A stretch of 64,000 nucleotides of DNA from Bradyrhizobium aeschynomenes (GTDB taxonomy: Bacteria; Pseudomonadota; Alphaproteobacteria; Rhizobiales; Xanthobacteraceae), in the NCBI RefSeq assembly GCF_013178945.1, contig NZ_JABFDM010000011.1, forward strand, positions 62,001-126,000, read 5' to 3'. The notes below the pieces were generated by a model. That model was not told the DNA's origin. It worked only from the letters and a program-made list of their open reading frames with translations, and made no database searches. How positions within the stretch are numbered: the stretch's first letter is position 1; the number at the start of each line of letters is the position of its first letter. Shown here one piece after another: positions 1 to 8,029 of the stretch. A program made the position numbers and the translations under genes.

Positions 1-301
1 CCTCATGGCGATAGCCGCCGCGCTGCTTCATCGGCGGCACCGGATCCGATCCGGTGGTGAGCGCGAGGCGATCGACCGCAGCCACCAGATCGACCGACGG
101 CAGGTTCAGCACGCACTCGCGGCTGCGCCGCATGTTCTGCGGCGTCTTCGATCCCGCGGCGAGGCCGAGCATGCAGCGCCAGCCGAGCCAGAACGCCGAC
201 GACATCGGCGCGAGATTGAAGCTGCCGTCCTCGTTGACGGTGCTGATCAGGACGACCGGCGTCCCGAAATAGAGGATGCCCGGCTCGATGGTCGTGTGCA
301 T
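1..301 (-). CDS. Flavin reductase-like (FMN-binding split barrel) protein, 3' end cut by window edge
   Basis: The first 100 codons of a minus-strand gene are present and run off the left edge. The start is the ATG at 301-299. The visible protein opens MHTTIEPGILYFGTPVVLIS and continues with STVNEDGSFNLAPMSSAFWL, the usual pattern of the DIM6/NTAB flavin reductase-like family, where the 'N/D-G-x-x-N-x-A-P-x-S' stretch contributes to FMN binding. These proteins bind FMN and serve as oxidoreductase partners or pyridoxamine oxidase-like enzymes; the substrate cannot be told here. The reading frame is open and well biased to G/C in third positions. Moderate confidence in family, none in substrate. 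Confidence 0.75.
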   Translation of the reverse strand, partial: MHTTIEPGILYFGTPVVLISTVNEDGSFNLAPMSSAFWLGWRCMLGLAAGSKTPQNMRRSRECVLNLPSVDLVAAVDRLALTTGSDPVPPMKQRGGYRHE

Positions 302-500
302 GGAAGCGCTCTCCAGGGTGATGCATGCCGGCGGCAAATTCGCGCGCCGCGCGGACGGGCGCATGCGTCCGTCTCGCCCCGGAAGATTTGCGATGCGGCG
401 ACGATGCGCTCCACCCGATTCCCGAGCGGATCGGAATCGGCGCGTGACGGGAGAGACTTCACGATGGAGAGGCGGCGATCCCGGCCGCCGCAGCCGCCCC

Positions 501-520
501 GGCTCGGCAACCGCCGAGCC
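501..520. other. Perfect 8-bp hairpin upstream of the exported protein gene
   Basis: GGCTCGGC, loop AACC, GCCGAGCC forms a perfect stem about 80 bases before the next start codon. No T-run follows on either strand, so it is not a standard terminator. The rest of the 302-598 interval shows no gene. Confidence 0.4.
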
Positions 521-598
521 CGATGGTTGCCGTACGCATCTTCTCATCCGATGGTTGACGCGATATGATCCTGCTGCGGGCAGGGAGGCTCTGTTGCG

Positions 599-1477
599 AT
601 GAGGAAGCTCACGAGGGCGACGTCGTTCCAATTGTTTGCTGTTGCGTTGGCATGGGTCGCGCCGAGCGGGCACGCGTCGGCCGAGGCGGATATCTGCACC
701 CCGGTGGCACAGCTCATGAATGGCTTCATTGCGCAGGAGCTGTTCTACTGGGACCCGGACACCAAGACATGGGCCGCCGTGCCGGACGGCGGCCTTTCGC
801 TCTCCGGGGGTGAAGCCCAGCTGATCTACGTCACGCGGGAATTTTTTCAGGACGAGCCGCGGTCGGGCGCGATCGTCGTCAAGACCGGCCGCAAGATCGA
901 TACCAGCGAGAAAGATCCCGAGCCCGCCCGCAAGAAGATCAAGCTCGATCGCGCCAAACAGGCCGAATTCGACTCCTGCCGGGGCAGGGAGCCGTCCTCG
1001 TTCGACGGGCGGGTCTCGGCGCTGGAATATGACCGGTACCACGACTACGGCTATGACGCGTCCGACAACGAGGATGGCCGCAGCCTCGGTGAATTTCACA
1101 CCAGATATGTCAGCCGCAGCGGTCGATGCGATGCCGCGACCGACAGCACCACTTTCGACGCCCCGCTGCGCTGGGACTGGCGCAGCAACCGGTCTCAGTT
1201 CTCGTTCGACCCGAGCGTGGTGAGCGGCGGGTTCCATAGCCAGATCATGGCCGGTCTGAGCATCCGTGGAGCCGCCGCGGTCGGATCGGTCGGCCTCGCC
1301 GACCAGCGGGTGGACATCATCAAATATCGCACGAACGCGCAGAAGATGGCCTGCATCGCCCTTCGCGTGAAACCGACCGGCAGAAATTTCTTCATCCGTG
1401 TCAATGATTTGGAGGGAGCACCGAAGGGCGGCCGGCTGATCCGGGCGGATGAACTGTCGCGCCAGCTCACGCGTTAA
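599..1477 (+). CDS. Exported protein of unknown function
   Basis: A 292-residue protein starting at ATG 599. Residues 1-28 form a signal peptide (KLTR, hydrophobic core LFAVALAWVA, likely cleavage after GHASA). The mature part is polar, with scattered cysteines (CTPVAQL, FDSCRGRE, SGRCDAATD, KMACIAL) that could pair in the periplasm. No catalytic motif was recognised. A GGGAGG-like Shine-Dalgarno lies about 11 bases upstream. It is followed 72 bases later by a membrane protein in the same direction, so the two may be cotranscribed. Function unknown; also possible is a lineage-restricted surface protein. Confidence 0.7.
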   Translation: MRKLTRATSFQLFAVALAWVAPSGHASAEADICTPVAQLMNGFIAQELFYWDPDTKTWAAVPDGGLSLSGGEAQLIYVTREFFQDEPRSGAIVVKTGRKIDTSEKDPEPARKKIKLDRAKQAEFDSCRGREPSSFDGRVSALEYDRYHDYGYDASDNEDGRSLGEFHTRYVSRSGRCDAATDSTTFDAPLRWDWRSNRSQFSFDPSVVSGGFHSQIMAGLSIRGAAAVGSVGLADQRVDIIKYRTNAQKMACIALRVKPTGRNFFIRVNDLEGAPKGGRLIRADELSRQLTR

Positions 1478-1549
1478 TCCGTCTTTAGCCGTACTTGTTT
1501 AGTATTCTTTCGGCTCGGTGGACGGCGAACGAGCTCGAGGCTTGCGGCG

Positions 1550-2113
1550 ATGACGGACGGACTGACCATGACGTCGGAAGGCCGGCCTGATCTGAAGGAG
1601 GCCGGGGACCGGAAACATCTTCCCTCATTTGGGCCCGCGATCCTGCAGACCGGCCTGGTCGTTGCCGCCTGCGCGCTGTTCGTGATCGCGAAGTCGATCG
1701 CCACCGGCGGCCGGGTGCATATCGACGATGTCGAGTACTGGATCGTCGGGGTCGTGCCGGTCGCCCTGCTCTACGGATTGTCCCTGCTGATCGCACGCGC
1801 CACGCCCGAAGCCAGGCGGGATGCCGTGGCCCGGCGGCTGATTGCGGCCTGGATCGTCACGCTCATCCTGTTCTGCATCAGCAAGGATCTCCACATCTAT
1901 GAGGGCCTGCGCGATGCCGTCGAGACGGTCGCACAGCTCGGCCGCAGCGCCGCCGAGGCCGTCGTTGCGCTGCTGTTCGCGGCCCTCGCCGCGATGATCA
2001 CGATGACGAAGCTCGTCGCGGAAGCCGGTGACCGGCTCCGGCTCGCGATCGGCACGCTCGCCGCAATCATCCTGATGACGGGGATGGCGAGCCTGCTGCT
2101 GTCTTGGCACTAG
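1550..2113 (+). CDS. Five-segment inner-membrane protein, unknown function
   Basis: 187 residues, with a soluble N-terminal 28 residues and then about five hydrophobic helices (roughly residues 30-50, 62-85, 98-117, 133-155 and 162-186). The C-terminus ends directly after the last helix (LLLSWH). No family motif was recognised. The start is ATG 1550; a second ATG at 1568 is possible. Its last 47 bases overlap the 3' end of the convergent lipase gene on the other strand, so both transcripts would form a short antisense pair. Confidence 0.65.
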   Translation: MTDGLTMTSEGRPDLKEAGDRKHLPSFGPAILQTGLVVAACALFVIAKSIATGGRVHIDDVEYWIVGVVPVALLYGLSLLIARATPEARRDAVARRLIAAWIVTLILFCISKDLHIYEGLRDAVETVAQLGRSAAEAVVALLFAALAAMITMTKLVAEAGDRLRLAIGTLAAIILMTGMASLLLSWH

Positions 2114-4841
2114 GCTCCGTGGCACCAGGCTTCGCGGCGCCAGGATTCGAATAGCTGCTCCAGAGTTCATCCCGGCTCGGAAATCGATGGGACCCGGAGC
2201 CCGCGAGCCCCAATTCCCTGATCATGATGGACGCGCTGCGGAAGCCGAGATCGCGATACGCTTCGAACTGGCTCGGGTCGAAGAACTGATCCAGGGTCGT
2301 CTCATGCGGGAAATCCGGACTGCCGGCGCGATAGCCTGCGGTCGTGAAGTCGAGATCCCGGATCAATGTCGCCTTCAGATAGATGACGATGCTGTCCGGC
2401 GAGCCATCCTCATAGCGGACGCGTCCGACCACATAGGGGGATTTGGCGAAATGCGCGCCGGCGGGATAGCCGACCTCCTTGTCGACCGGCAGCAGGCGAT
2501 CGACCCCAGCGGCGGGCTCGAAGGTCAGGGTTGCCTTGAAGTCCTCCTTGATGCGGACCGCAGCCGACACCAATGCGGGCAGCGCAATGGTCGCATCAGC
2601 CTCCCCGTCGATCAGGACGATGATCCCCAGCTTGCGCCGCACGAGCTCGTACAGACCGAGATTCTCGAAATTTCCGCCGTCCGAGATCTCGATGAAGGCG
2701 CCGGTCCGCGCGCGACCATATCCCAGGAGACCCGCCGTCAGGGTCGGGCTCCAATAGGCGGGCTGGCTGCGTCGTTCGCCCTTGAGCCAGGGATTGCCGA
2801 CCCAGATGCCGAGCCGCATGTTAAGGATCGTCATGACGGCGGAGACGAGACGATTGCGGGTGAAGCCGGTGCCGATGTAGCCGGCATTGGAGTTGACCGC
2901 CGCCCCCGACGCCGCCATCGCCGTCGCCAGCGTCAGCGGACCGTACCGGTCCTCATCCGTGTATGACTTGGTGTCCTCCCAGCCGGTCGAACGCGAGCCG
3001 ATATAGAAGGGCGACAGGATGAAGTTCACCCCGCCCCGATTGACGATCCTGGGGTCCACGTCCCTGACGATCCGGCCGAAGGTGTTGATGAGGGGATACG
3101 GAACGGGGGATCCCTTGCGGGCGGACGGCGAATACGACGATCGAAGGTCGACGAGATTGAGGCTGTCGGCCACGGGTGAATAGGTCGCCCGGCCGATCTT
3201 CACCGCCAGCGTCGACGGCAGGAATGCTTCCATGAGACGGTCGCGATAGAACCGATGCAGGCCGATCTGGTTCACGTTGGCGCGAATGCTCAGGACGACA
3301 CCGACGATGATGAAGACGGTCGACGCATAGGCGATCAGCGACTTGTAGGAGGCAAGGCCGCCGGGGAGAAGCGGCGAGTTCTTCTGAGAGAAGACGTCGA
3401 AGACGAAGACGGATCCGATATAGCCGAATGTCAGCGTGCCATACAGGAAAATGGCGGCCCCGAGTGGCACGAACACGCGCGACGCGATGGTCTCATCGAT
3501 CTTCTTGACGAAGGAATAATAGCCATAGAGCGCCGATGCCGCGCCGCTCAGGACGGTGAAGAAGGCGGTGAACACGATCGAAGGACCGCTGGAAGCGGTG
3601 ATCTTCTGAGCGAGGAAAAATGGCAGCACGGGCAACGACCCGACGACCAGCACGGCGAGGCCGATCGCGAAGATGACACCGAACCATTCCTCGAGCGTTC
3701 GCCGCCACCAATAGCTCGCCGTGACGGAGGAGCCGCGAAAGAAATACTCGAAGACAAATCGAGCAATCAGCACGATCCCGAACAGGCTCGAAGCGACGAT
3801 GACCGCGAGCGTGGTGAAGCTGATCAGACGCCAATAGAGCAAGATCGGCACGACGATCATCGCAGCACCCGCCACGGCGGATAGCACGGCAGCCATGCTG
3901 ACTCGTGGACCCTGGCCGACTTCACTGGGAACGCGCGTCAGGAGAGCGAACAGCAACGACATGAAGACGAAGAACAGGACCCCCACCGCATAGACCACCA
4001 GCGCCAGCGTATACAGCGGAGGCAGCGCGAACGGACATTGCGGCTTGGTGGACATGCAGGTCCATGTGAACCACGACTCCGGAAATCCGGGCAGCGGCCG
4101 GTCGAGCGCAGGGAAGACGTGCTCGATGACGCCGGTGAGCAGGAGGTTGATGAGTTGGACGATCAGGAACAGAAAGAAGATCAACGGCAGCCAGACGATC
4201 AGGCTGATCAGCAACGTCCTGAGAACGACGTAGATGCCCGACAAGGCGGTGATGCCCTGGCCGGAGATCAGGTAGTTGCCGTGATTGCGCAGGAAGGCGA
4301 GGTTGCACTTCTGGTCAGGATTGTCCGACAGGTTCGGATTGGACAGATGGTCGCAACCGTACGGGAAATTGTCACGGTCCACGCCATAGATTCTTGGCCC
4401 GGCAGCGACCGTCGTGCCGGGGAGCGACGCTCCACCGGCTGCCTGCACTACGACAGGGGCCTGCGCGAGAGCGGCAGCTTCTTTCGCCCGCGCCTCGCTC
4501 CACCACCATTGCAGGGAGGAGCCGATGTAGCCGCCCCCCGAGACCGTCGAGATGTAGTCGAACTTGGCGAGCAGTCCGTGGGCGACCAGCGCCTGAAGCG
4601 CGCCGAGACTGAAGGTCGCGGAGCGAATCCCGCCGCCTGAAAGACCGATGCCCTTCCAATCATCGCTCTCGCCCTTCCCGATACGGCGCGCGTGGGTTTT
4701 CGCAAGCTTGCGCTTCTCCCATAGCAGCACGGCTTGCTCATGCCGCTCTTCTGGCGTCCCCTTCTTGGAGCGGCCACGGGAGTTTGCACGGGCACCAAGA
4801 AAATCACTCATCGGAAATTTCGATTTGCGCACGCCGGACAT
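2067..4841 (-). CDS. Patatin-like phospholipase with large internal membrane domain
   Basis: 924 residues from ATG 4841; an ATG at 4811 and a TTG at 4895 are alternatives and none has a clear Shine-Dalgarno. Patatin enzymes are serine lipases using a Ser-Asp dyad. Here the oxyanion loop reads GIGLSGGGIRSATFSLG (about residues 64-80), the nucleophile lies in STVSGGGYIGS (Ser101, codon at 4539-4541), and the catalytic Asp in ISDGGNFENLGLYEL (Asp721, codon at 2679-2681). The nucleophile elbow has Thr where GxSxG has the first Gly. Between the two catalytic elements lie some eight to ten strongly hydrophobic helices (about residues 195-540). A membrane-embedded lipid acyl hydrolase is the natural reading. 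The C-terminal tail is rich in Ser, Pro and Ala. Confidence 0.85.
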   Translation of the reverse strand: MSGVRKSKFPMSDFLGARANSRGRSKKGTPEERHEQAVLLWEKRKLAKTHARRIGKGESDDWKGIGLSGGGIRSATFSLGALQALVAHGLLAKFDYISTVSGGGYIGSSLQWWWSEARAKEAAALAQAPVVVQAAGGASLPGTTVAAGPRIYGVDRDNFPYGCDHLSNPNLSDNPDQKCNLAFLRNHGNYLISGQGITALSGIYVVLRTLLISLIVWLPLIFFLFLIVQLINLLLTGVIEHVFPALDRPLPGFPESWFTWTCMSTKPQCPFALPPLYTLALVVYAVGVLFFVFMSLLFALLTRVPSEVGQGPRVSMAAVLSAVAGAAMIVVPILLYWRLISFTTLAVIVASSLFGIVLIARFVFEYFFRGSSVTASYWWRRTLEEWFGVIFAIGLAVLVVGSLPVLPFFLAQKITASSGPSIVFTAFFTVLSGAASALYGYYSFVKKIDETIASRVFVPLGAAIFLYGTLTFGYIGSVFVFDVFSQKNSPLLPGGLASYKSLIAYASTVFIIVGVVLSIRANVNQIGLHRFYRDRLMEAFLPSTLAVKIGRATYSPVADSLNLVDLRSSYSPSARKGSPVPYPLINTFGRIVRDVDPRIVNRGGVNFILSPFYIGSRSTGWEDTKSYTDEDRYGPLTLATAMAASGAAVNSNAGYIGTGFTRNRLVSAVMTILNMRLGIWVGNPWLKGERRSQPAYWSPTLTAGLLGYGRARTGAFIEISDGGNFENLGLYELVRRKLGIIVLIDGEADATIALPALVSAAVRIKEDFKATLTFEPAAGVDRLLPVDKEVGYPAGAHFAKSPYVVGRVRYEDGSPDSIVIYLKATLIRDLDFTTAGYRAGSPDFPHETTLDQFFDPSQFEAYRDLGFRSASIMIRELGLAGSGSHRFPSRDELWSSYSNPGAAKPGATEPSAKTAAGSPSPSSG

Positions 4842-5068
4842 GACGGCGAGCCAATGATAAAAACTAAGGGTATCACGCGCGGTCGTGCGCTTCAATTAAA
4901 ACGAGGATGATGCGCAGGGCGCTACCAACGATCTGGATAAGCGGCCTTCACAGTCACACAGATCGCGCTTCAGCGACGCAAGACCAACGACGAGAGTTGC
5001 AGTGCCACAGGAGCGATGGCGACCGACTTGCTCCCTCACGGAAGAAGGCAAATGTGGACAGCGGCAGA

Positions 5069-5145
<77 letters not shown>

Positions 5146-5296
5146 GGAGCCTGCACCGACGTGCAACTGCTTCGGTGCCTCCATAGCAGACCCGGGCACC
5201 GACCGGAAGCCTCTCCGGGGGGCAGGTCGGCCCTGTCTCGGACCAGCACCGTGGCAGACCGCCGAACAGCCGCGCCTCCGGGGGCAATCCATGCCT

Positions 5297-6304
5297 TCAG
5301 TTCCGCTCACCGCCGTTCAGGGATCGTCCGGCCGCCGCTCCGAACAAGGGCTGCACGGCATACAGGCCGAACTGGGCGACCCAGTGACCGACCGCCAGAT
5401 AAGAGCCGCTCCAGTTCGACGCCGGCCGGTAGCCATTCTCGACGTGGGCTGCATAGGCGGCGGCGATGTCGGGGCGCCCGCTCGCCTCGTACATGTCCCA
5501 GAGCCCCCAGGCCCGGCTGAAATTCAATCCAAACTCGTGGTCGGTCGCCGGCCGCTCGATCGGGCTCGGCAGCCCGTTCGTGGCGATGAAGCGCGATAGC
5601 CAGGCGGCATAGTCCGCCCGGCTCAGCACCCTGGCGACCAGCGCCGCCCAGTTGCTGCAGATCGCCATGAATTGTCGCTGCTCCCGCCCATAGGAGCATT
5701 CTGGGTCGGCGTCGACGAAGCTGGGGCGGATCCAGCCGATCACCTCGGTTTCGAGATCGGCAAGACCGCGGGCACGCGCATAGTCGAGCAGATTGGTCAG
5801 GGCCCAGCTGTCGCTACGATACTCCCCGGCGAAGCGGTCGATGCGGCGGCCCCGATAATATTGTCGCAGCGTCCCCGCAACCTCGTCCGCAAACGGCACG
5901 AGATCGTCGGAGCCGGTGAGCTTCCGGTGATCGATCGCGAGCCGCAGGAACCAGGCACGGCCATACGGCATTTCGAATTGCGGCGATTGCCGCAGCAACC
6001 GGCGCTCCGACGCGAGCCTGTCGGGCGCCAGGATGGAAGCCACGAGGGGCTGATATTGACGATCACCCGTTGCCCGCTGATAGGCGATGAGCGCCCAGAC
6101 GCCGTGGACCGCCGAATGCCAGTCGACACATCCCCTGAACGCCGGGTGGTTGGTGTCCTCGCGGCGGCTGCACGTCGCAACCTGCCGGGCGAGATTTGCC
6201 GCCATCGTCTGTCGCTGCGCCGCCAGCGGCAACGCGACCTCGGCGGCCGCAGCAGCGCCGCAGCCGGCCAGCAAGGCGAGCGCAATCGCGAGCCTTTTCA
6301 ACAC
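5297..6304 (-). CDS. DUF2891 family exported protein
   Basis: 335 residues from GTG 6304, chosen because GAGGG lies 7 bases upstream; the frame stays open further upstream but runs into the divergent gene. The N-terminus LKRLAIALALLAGCGAAAAAE is a signal sequence; LAGC could be a lipobox, or cleavage could follow the alanine run. The mature protein has the DUF2891 signature NHPAFRGCVDWHSAVHG and an all-helical, toroid-like pattern with many aromatic residues. The family has no settled function; the conserved D-W-H cluster suggests an enzyme, perhaps acting on sugars. It is transcribed away from the spermidine-synthase-like operon. Confidence 0.75.
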   Translation of the reverse strand: MLKRLAIALALLAGCGAAAAAEVALPLAAQRQTMAANLARQVATCSRREDTNHPAFRGCVDWHSAVHGVWALIAYQRATGDRQYQPLVASILAPDRLASERRLLRQSPQFEMPYGRAWFLRLAIDHRKLTGSDDLVPFADEVAGTLRQYYRGRRIDRFAGEYRSDSWALTNLLDYARARGLADLETEVIGWIRPSFVDADPECSYGREQRQFMAICSNWAALVARVLSRADYAAWLSRFIATNGLPSPIERPATDHEFGLNFSRAWGLWDMYEASGRPDIAAAYAAHVENGYRPASNWSGSYLAVGHWVAQFGLYAVQPLFGAAAGRSLNGGERN

Positions 6305-6482
6305 GATCACACCCTCGTTTCCGCGCGCAGCCCACTCTATCCGTCCGCCGCCCGATGGTCTAAGAGAGCGGGCGCCCGGCAGGCGCCAGGATAGTCCCCT
6401 GCCGTCGCCACCACAAACATTGCCGCCGCCGGATCCGCTCCGGATGTTCCGGCAGCAGATCCAGCGTTGAGGAAGCAGATTC

Positions 6483-7409
6483 GTGATGCTCATCCGGTCG
6501 GTCATTCTCGGCATGCTTGCGGGCTGCCTCTCCGTCGCCGCGAGCCAGGCGCAAGATACCCGCAATCTGCTGGAGTCCAAGGAGTCGCTCTACAACAACA
6601 TCTATGTCTATGAGCAGGGCCCCTATCGCAGCATGACGTTCGGTCACAACCGGCGCATCTATACCGAGAGCGTCTACAACACCCGCGACGAGCTCGACCT
6701 GCCGGTCGACTATACCCGCTTCATGACCGCGAGCGTGATGTACGCCAAGAACGTGAGCTCGATCCTGGAGATCGGCTTCGGCGGCGGCCGCACGGCCTGG
6801 TACCTGCACCGTTTCCTGCCCAAGGTGCAGGTGACCTCGGTCGAGCTCGACCCGACCGTGCTGGAGTTCGCCAAGAAATATTTCGGCATCAAGGAGGAGC
6901 CGAACTTCCACGTCGCCAACCGCGACGGCCGGCTGTTCGTGCAGGAATCGAAAGAGCGCTACGACATCATCCTGATCGACGCCTATCGCGGCCCGTTCGT
7001 GCCGTTCCACCTGCTGACCAAGGAATTCTATCAGCTCGTCAAGGATCATCTCGCCGAGGGCGGCGTGGTGGCGCAGAACGTCGAGCCCTCGACGATGCTG
7101 TTCGATGCCGCCGTGAAGACCATTCACAGCGTGTTCCCGCAGGTCGACTTCTACGAGGCGGGCGGCAACATCGTCATGGTCGGCTATCCCGGCGACGAGC
7201 GGAAGCCCGAGGATCTCGCCGCCGTCGCGCAGGAGCGCGACAAGGAATTCGGCTTCCGCTACAAGCTTGCCGACATGCTGGCCCAGCGCAAGCGCATCGA
7301 CATCGACAATGGCCAGGTGATCGACGCCAAGGCCAAGGTGCTGACCGACGACTTCGCGCCGGTCGAGGCGCTGAAGACGATCGAACGCCACAACAGGAAG
7401 CTGCCGTGA
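6483..7409 (+). CDS. Spermidine-synthase-like protein with signal/anchor sequence
   Basis: 308 residues from GTG 6483; GAGGAAG lies 7 bases upstream (ATG 6486 is the other option). The SAM/decarboxy-SAM binding fold is seen as EIGFGGGRT (residues 96-104), SVELDP (119-124) and a conserved LIDAYRGPFVPFHLLTKEFY-type segment. True spermidine synthases have more acidic residues for polyamine binding than are visible here, so the substrate is open. Residues 1-22 are a hydrophobic signal or anchor with a lipobox-like LAGC, odd for an enzyme needing a cytoplasmic cofactor. The stop overlaps the next start (GTGA), so it is translationally coupled to the membrane protein that, in related fused proteins, forms the same polypeptide. 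Confidence 0.8.
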   Translation: MMLIRSVILGMLAGCLSVAASQAQDTRNLLESKESLYNNIYVYEQGPYRSMTFGHNRRIYTESVYNTRDELDLPVDYTRFMTASVMYAKNVSSILEIGFGGGRTAWYLHRFLPKVQVTSVELDPTVLEFAKKYFGIKEEPNFHVANRDGRLFVQESKERYDIILIDAYRGPFVPFHLLTKEFYQLVKDHLAEGGVVAQNVEPSTMLFDAAVKTIHSVFPQVDFYEAGGNIVMVGYPGDERKPEDLAAVAQERDKEFGFRYKLADMLAQRKRIDIDNGQVIDAKAKVLTDDFAPVEALKTIERHNRKLP

Positions 7410-8029
7410 GCGCTCCGGTCTCCCGCGCCGGCCTGGTGGCGATCTACGTCTGCTCGTTCCTGGTCGGCTGCGTGCTGATGGGCTTCGAGATGCTCGGCAG
7501 CCGGTATCTCAATCCCTATTTCGGCAGCGGCATCGGCGCCTGGGCGAGCCTGATCTCGACCGTGCTGTGCGCGCTCGCGATCGGCTATTTCGCCGGCAGC
7601 GCCATCGTCGATCGCCAGCCGACGACGCGCACGATCGGCGTCATGATCCTGATCGCCGCCGCCTATATGGCGGTGGTGCCGGCGACCGCCGACACGGTCA
7701 TGGCCGACATCCTCGACACCATCGGCGACGGTCCTGCCGCCACGCTGCTCGCCTCGACCGCGCTGCTGCTGGTGCCGCTGACCTTGCTGGGGACGTTCTC
7801 GCCGATCGCCGTCAGCCTGCTGACCCGCTCGGCCGGCGAGGCGGGCCGCGTTGCCGGCCTCGTCTATGGCGTCTCGACCATCGGCAACGTCGTCGGCACG
7901 CTGGTCACGACCTTCATGCTGATTCCGACGATCGGCTCGCGGGCGATCACCTACTACTTCGCGGTGGCGCTGGCGGGCTGTGCCGGCATCCTGTTCATTC
8001 CGTTCGGACGGAAGAGCTCGCGGCCGTGA
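7406..8029 (+). CDS. Membrane half of a fused-type spermidine synthase system
   Basis: 207 residues with about six membrane helices (roughly 9-34, 43-65, 74-95, 110-138, 150-180, 182-203). The opening helix with GFEMLGSRYLNPYFGS, followed by GAWASLISTVLCALAIGYF, matches the N-terminal membrane domain found in 'fused MFS/spermidine synthase' proteins, here encoded separately and downstream. It starts at GTG 7406 within the stop of the previous gene and ends in the same GTGA arrangement with the following gene. It probably anchors or assists the synthase-like protein; transport is possible but not shown. Confidence 0.75.
   Translation: MSAPVSRAGLVAIYVCSFLVGCVLMGFEMLGSRYLNPYFGSGIGAWASLISTVLCALAIGYFAGSAIVDRQPTTRTIGVMILIAAAYMAVVPATADTVMADILDTIGDGPAATLLASTALLLVPLTLLGTFSPIAVSLLTRSAGEAGRVAGLVYGVSTIGNVVGTLVTTFMLIPTIGSRAITYYFAVALAGCAGILFIPFGRKSSRP

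Noticed and set aside
501..520. Terminator of the flavin reductase-like gene
   Set aside because: That gene runs leftwards off the window, so the hairpin is upstream of it, and there is no T-run.
6483..7409. Calling the gene speE (true spermidine synthase)
   Set aside because: The fold is right but the polyamine-binding acids are not evident, and it has a signal or anchor sequence; only the family was named.
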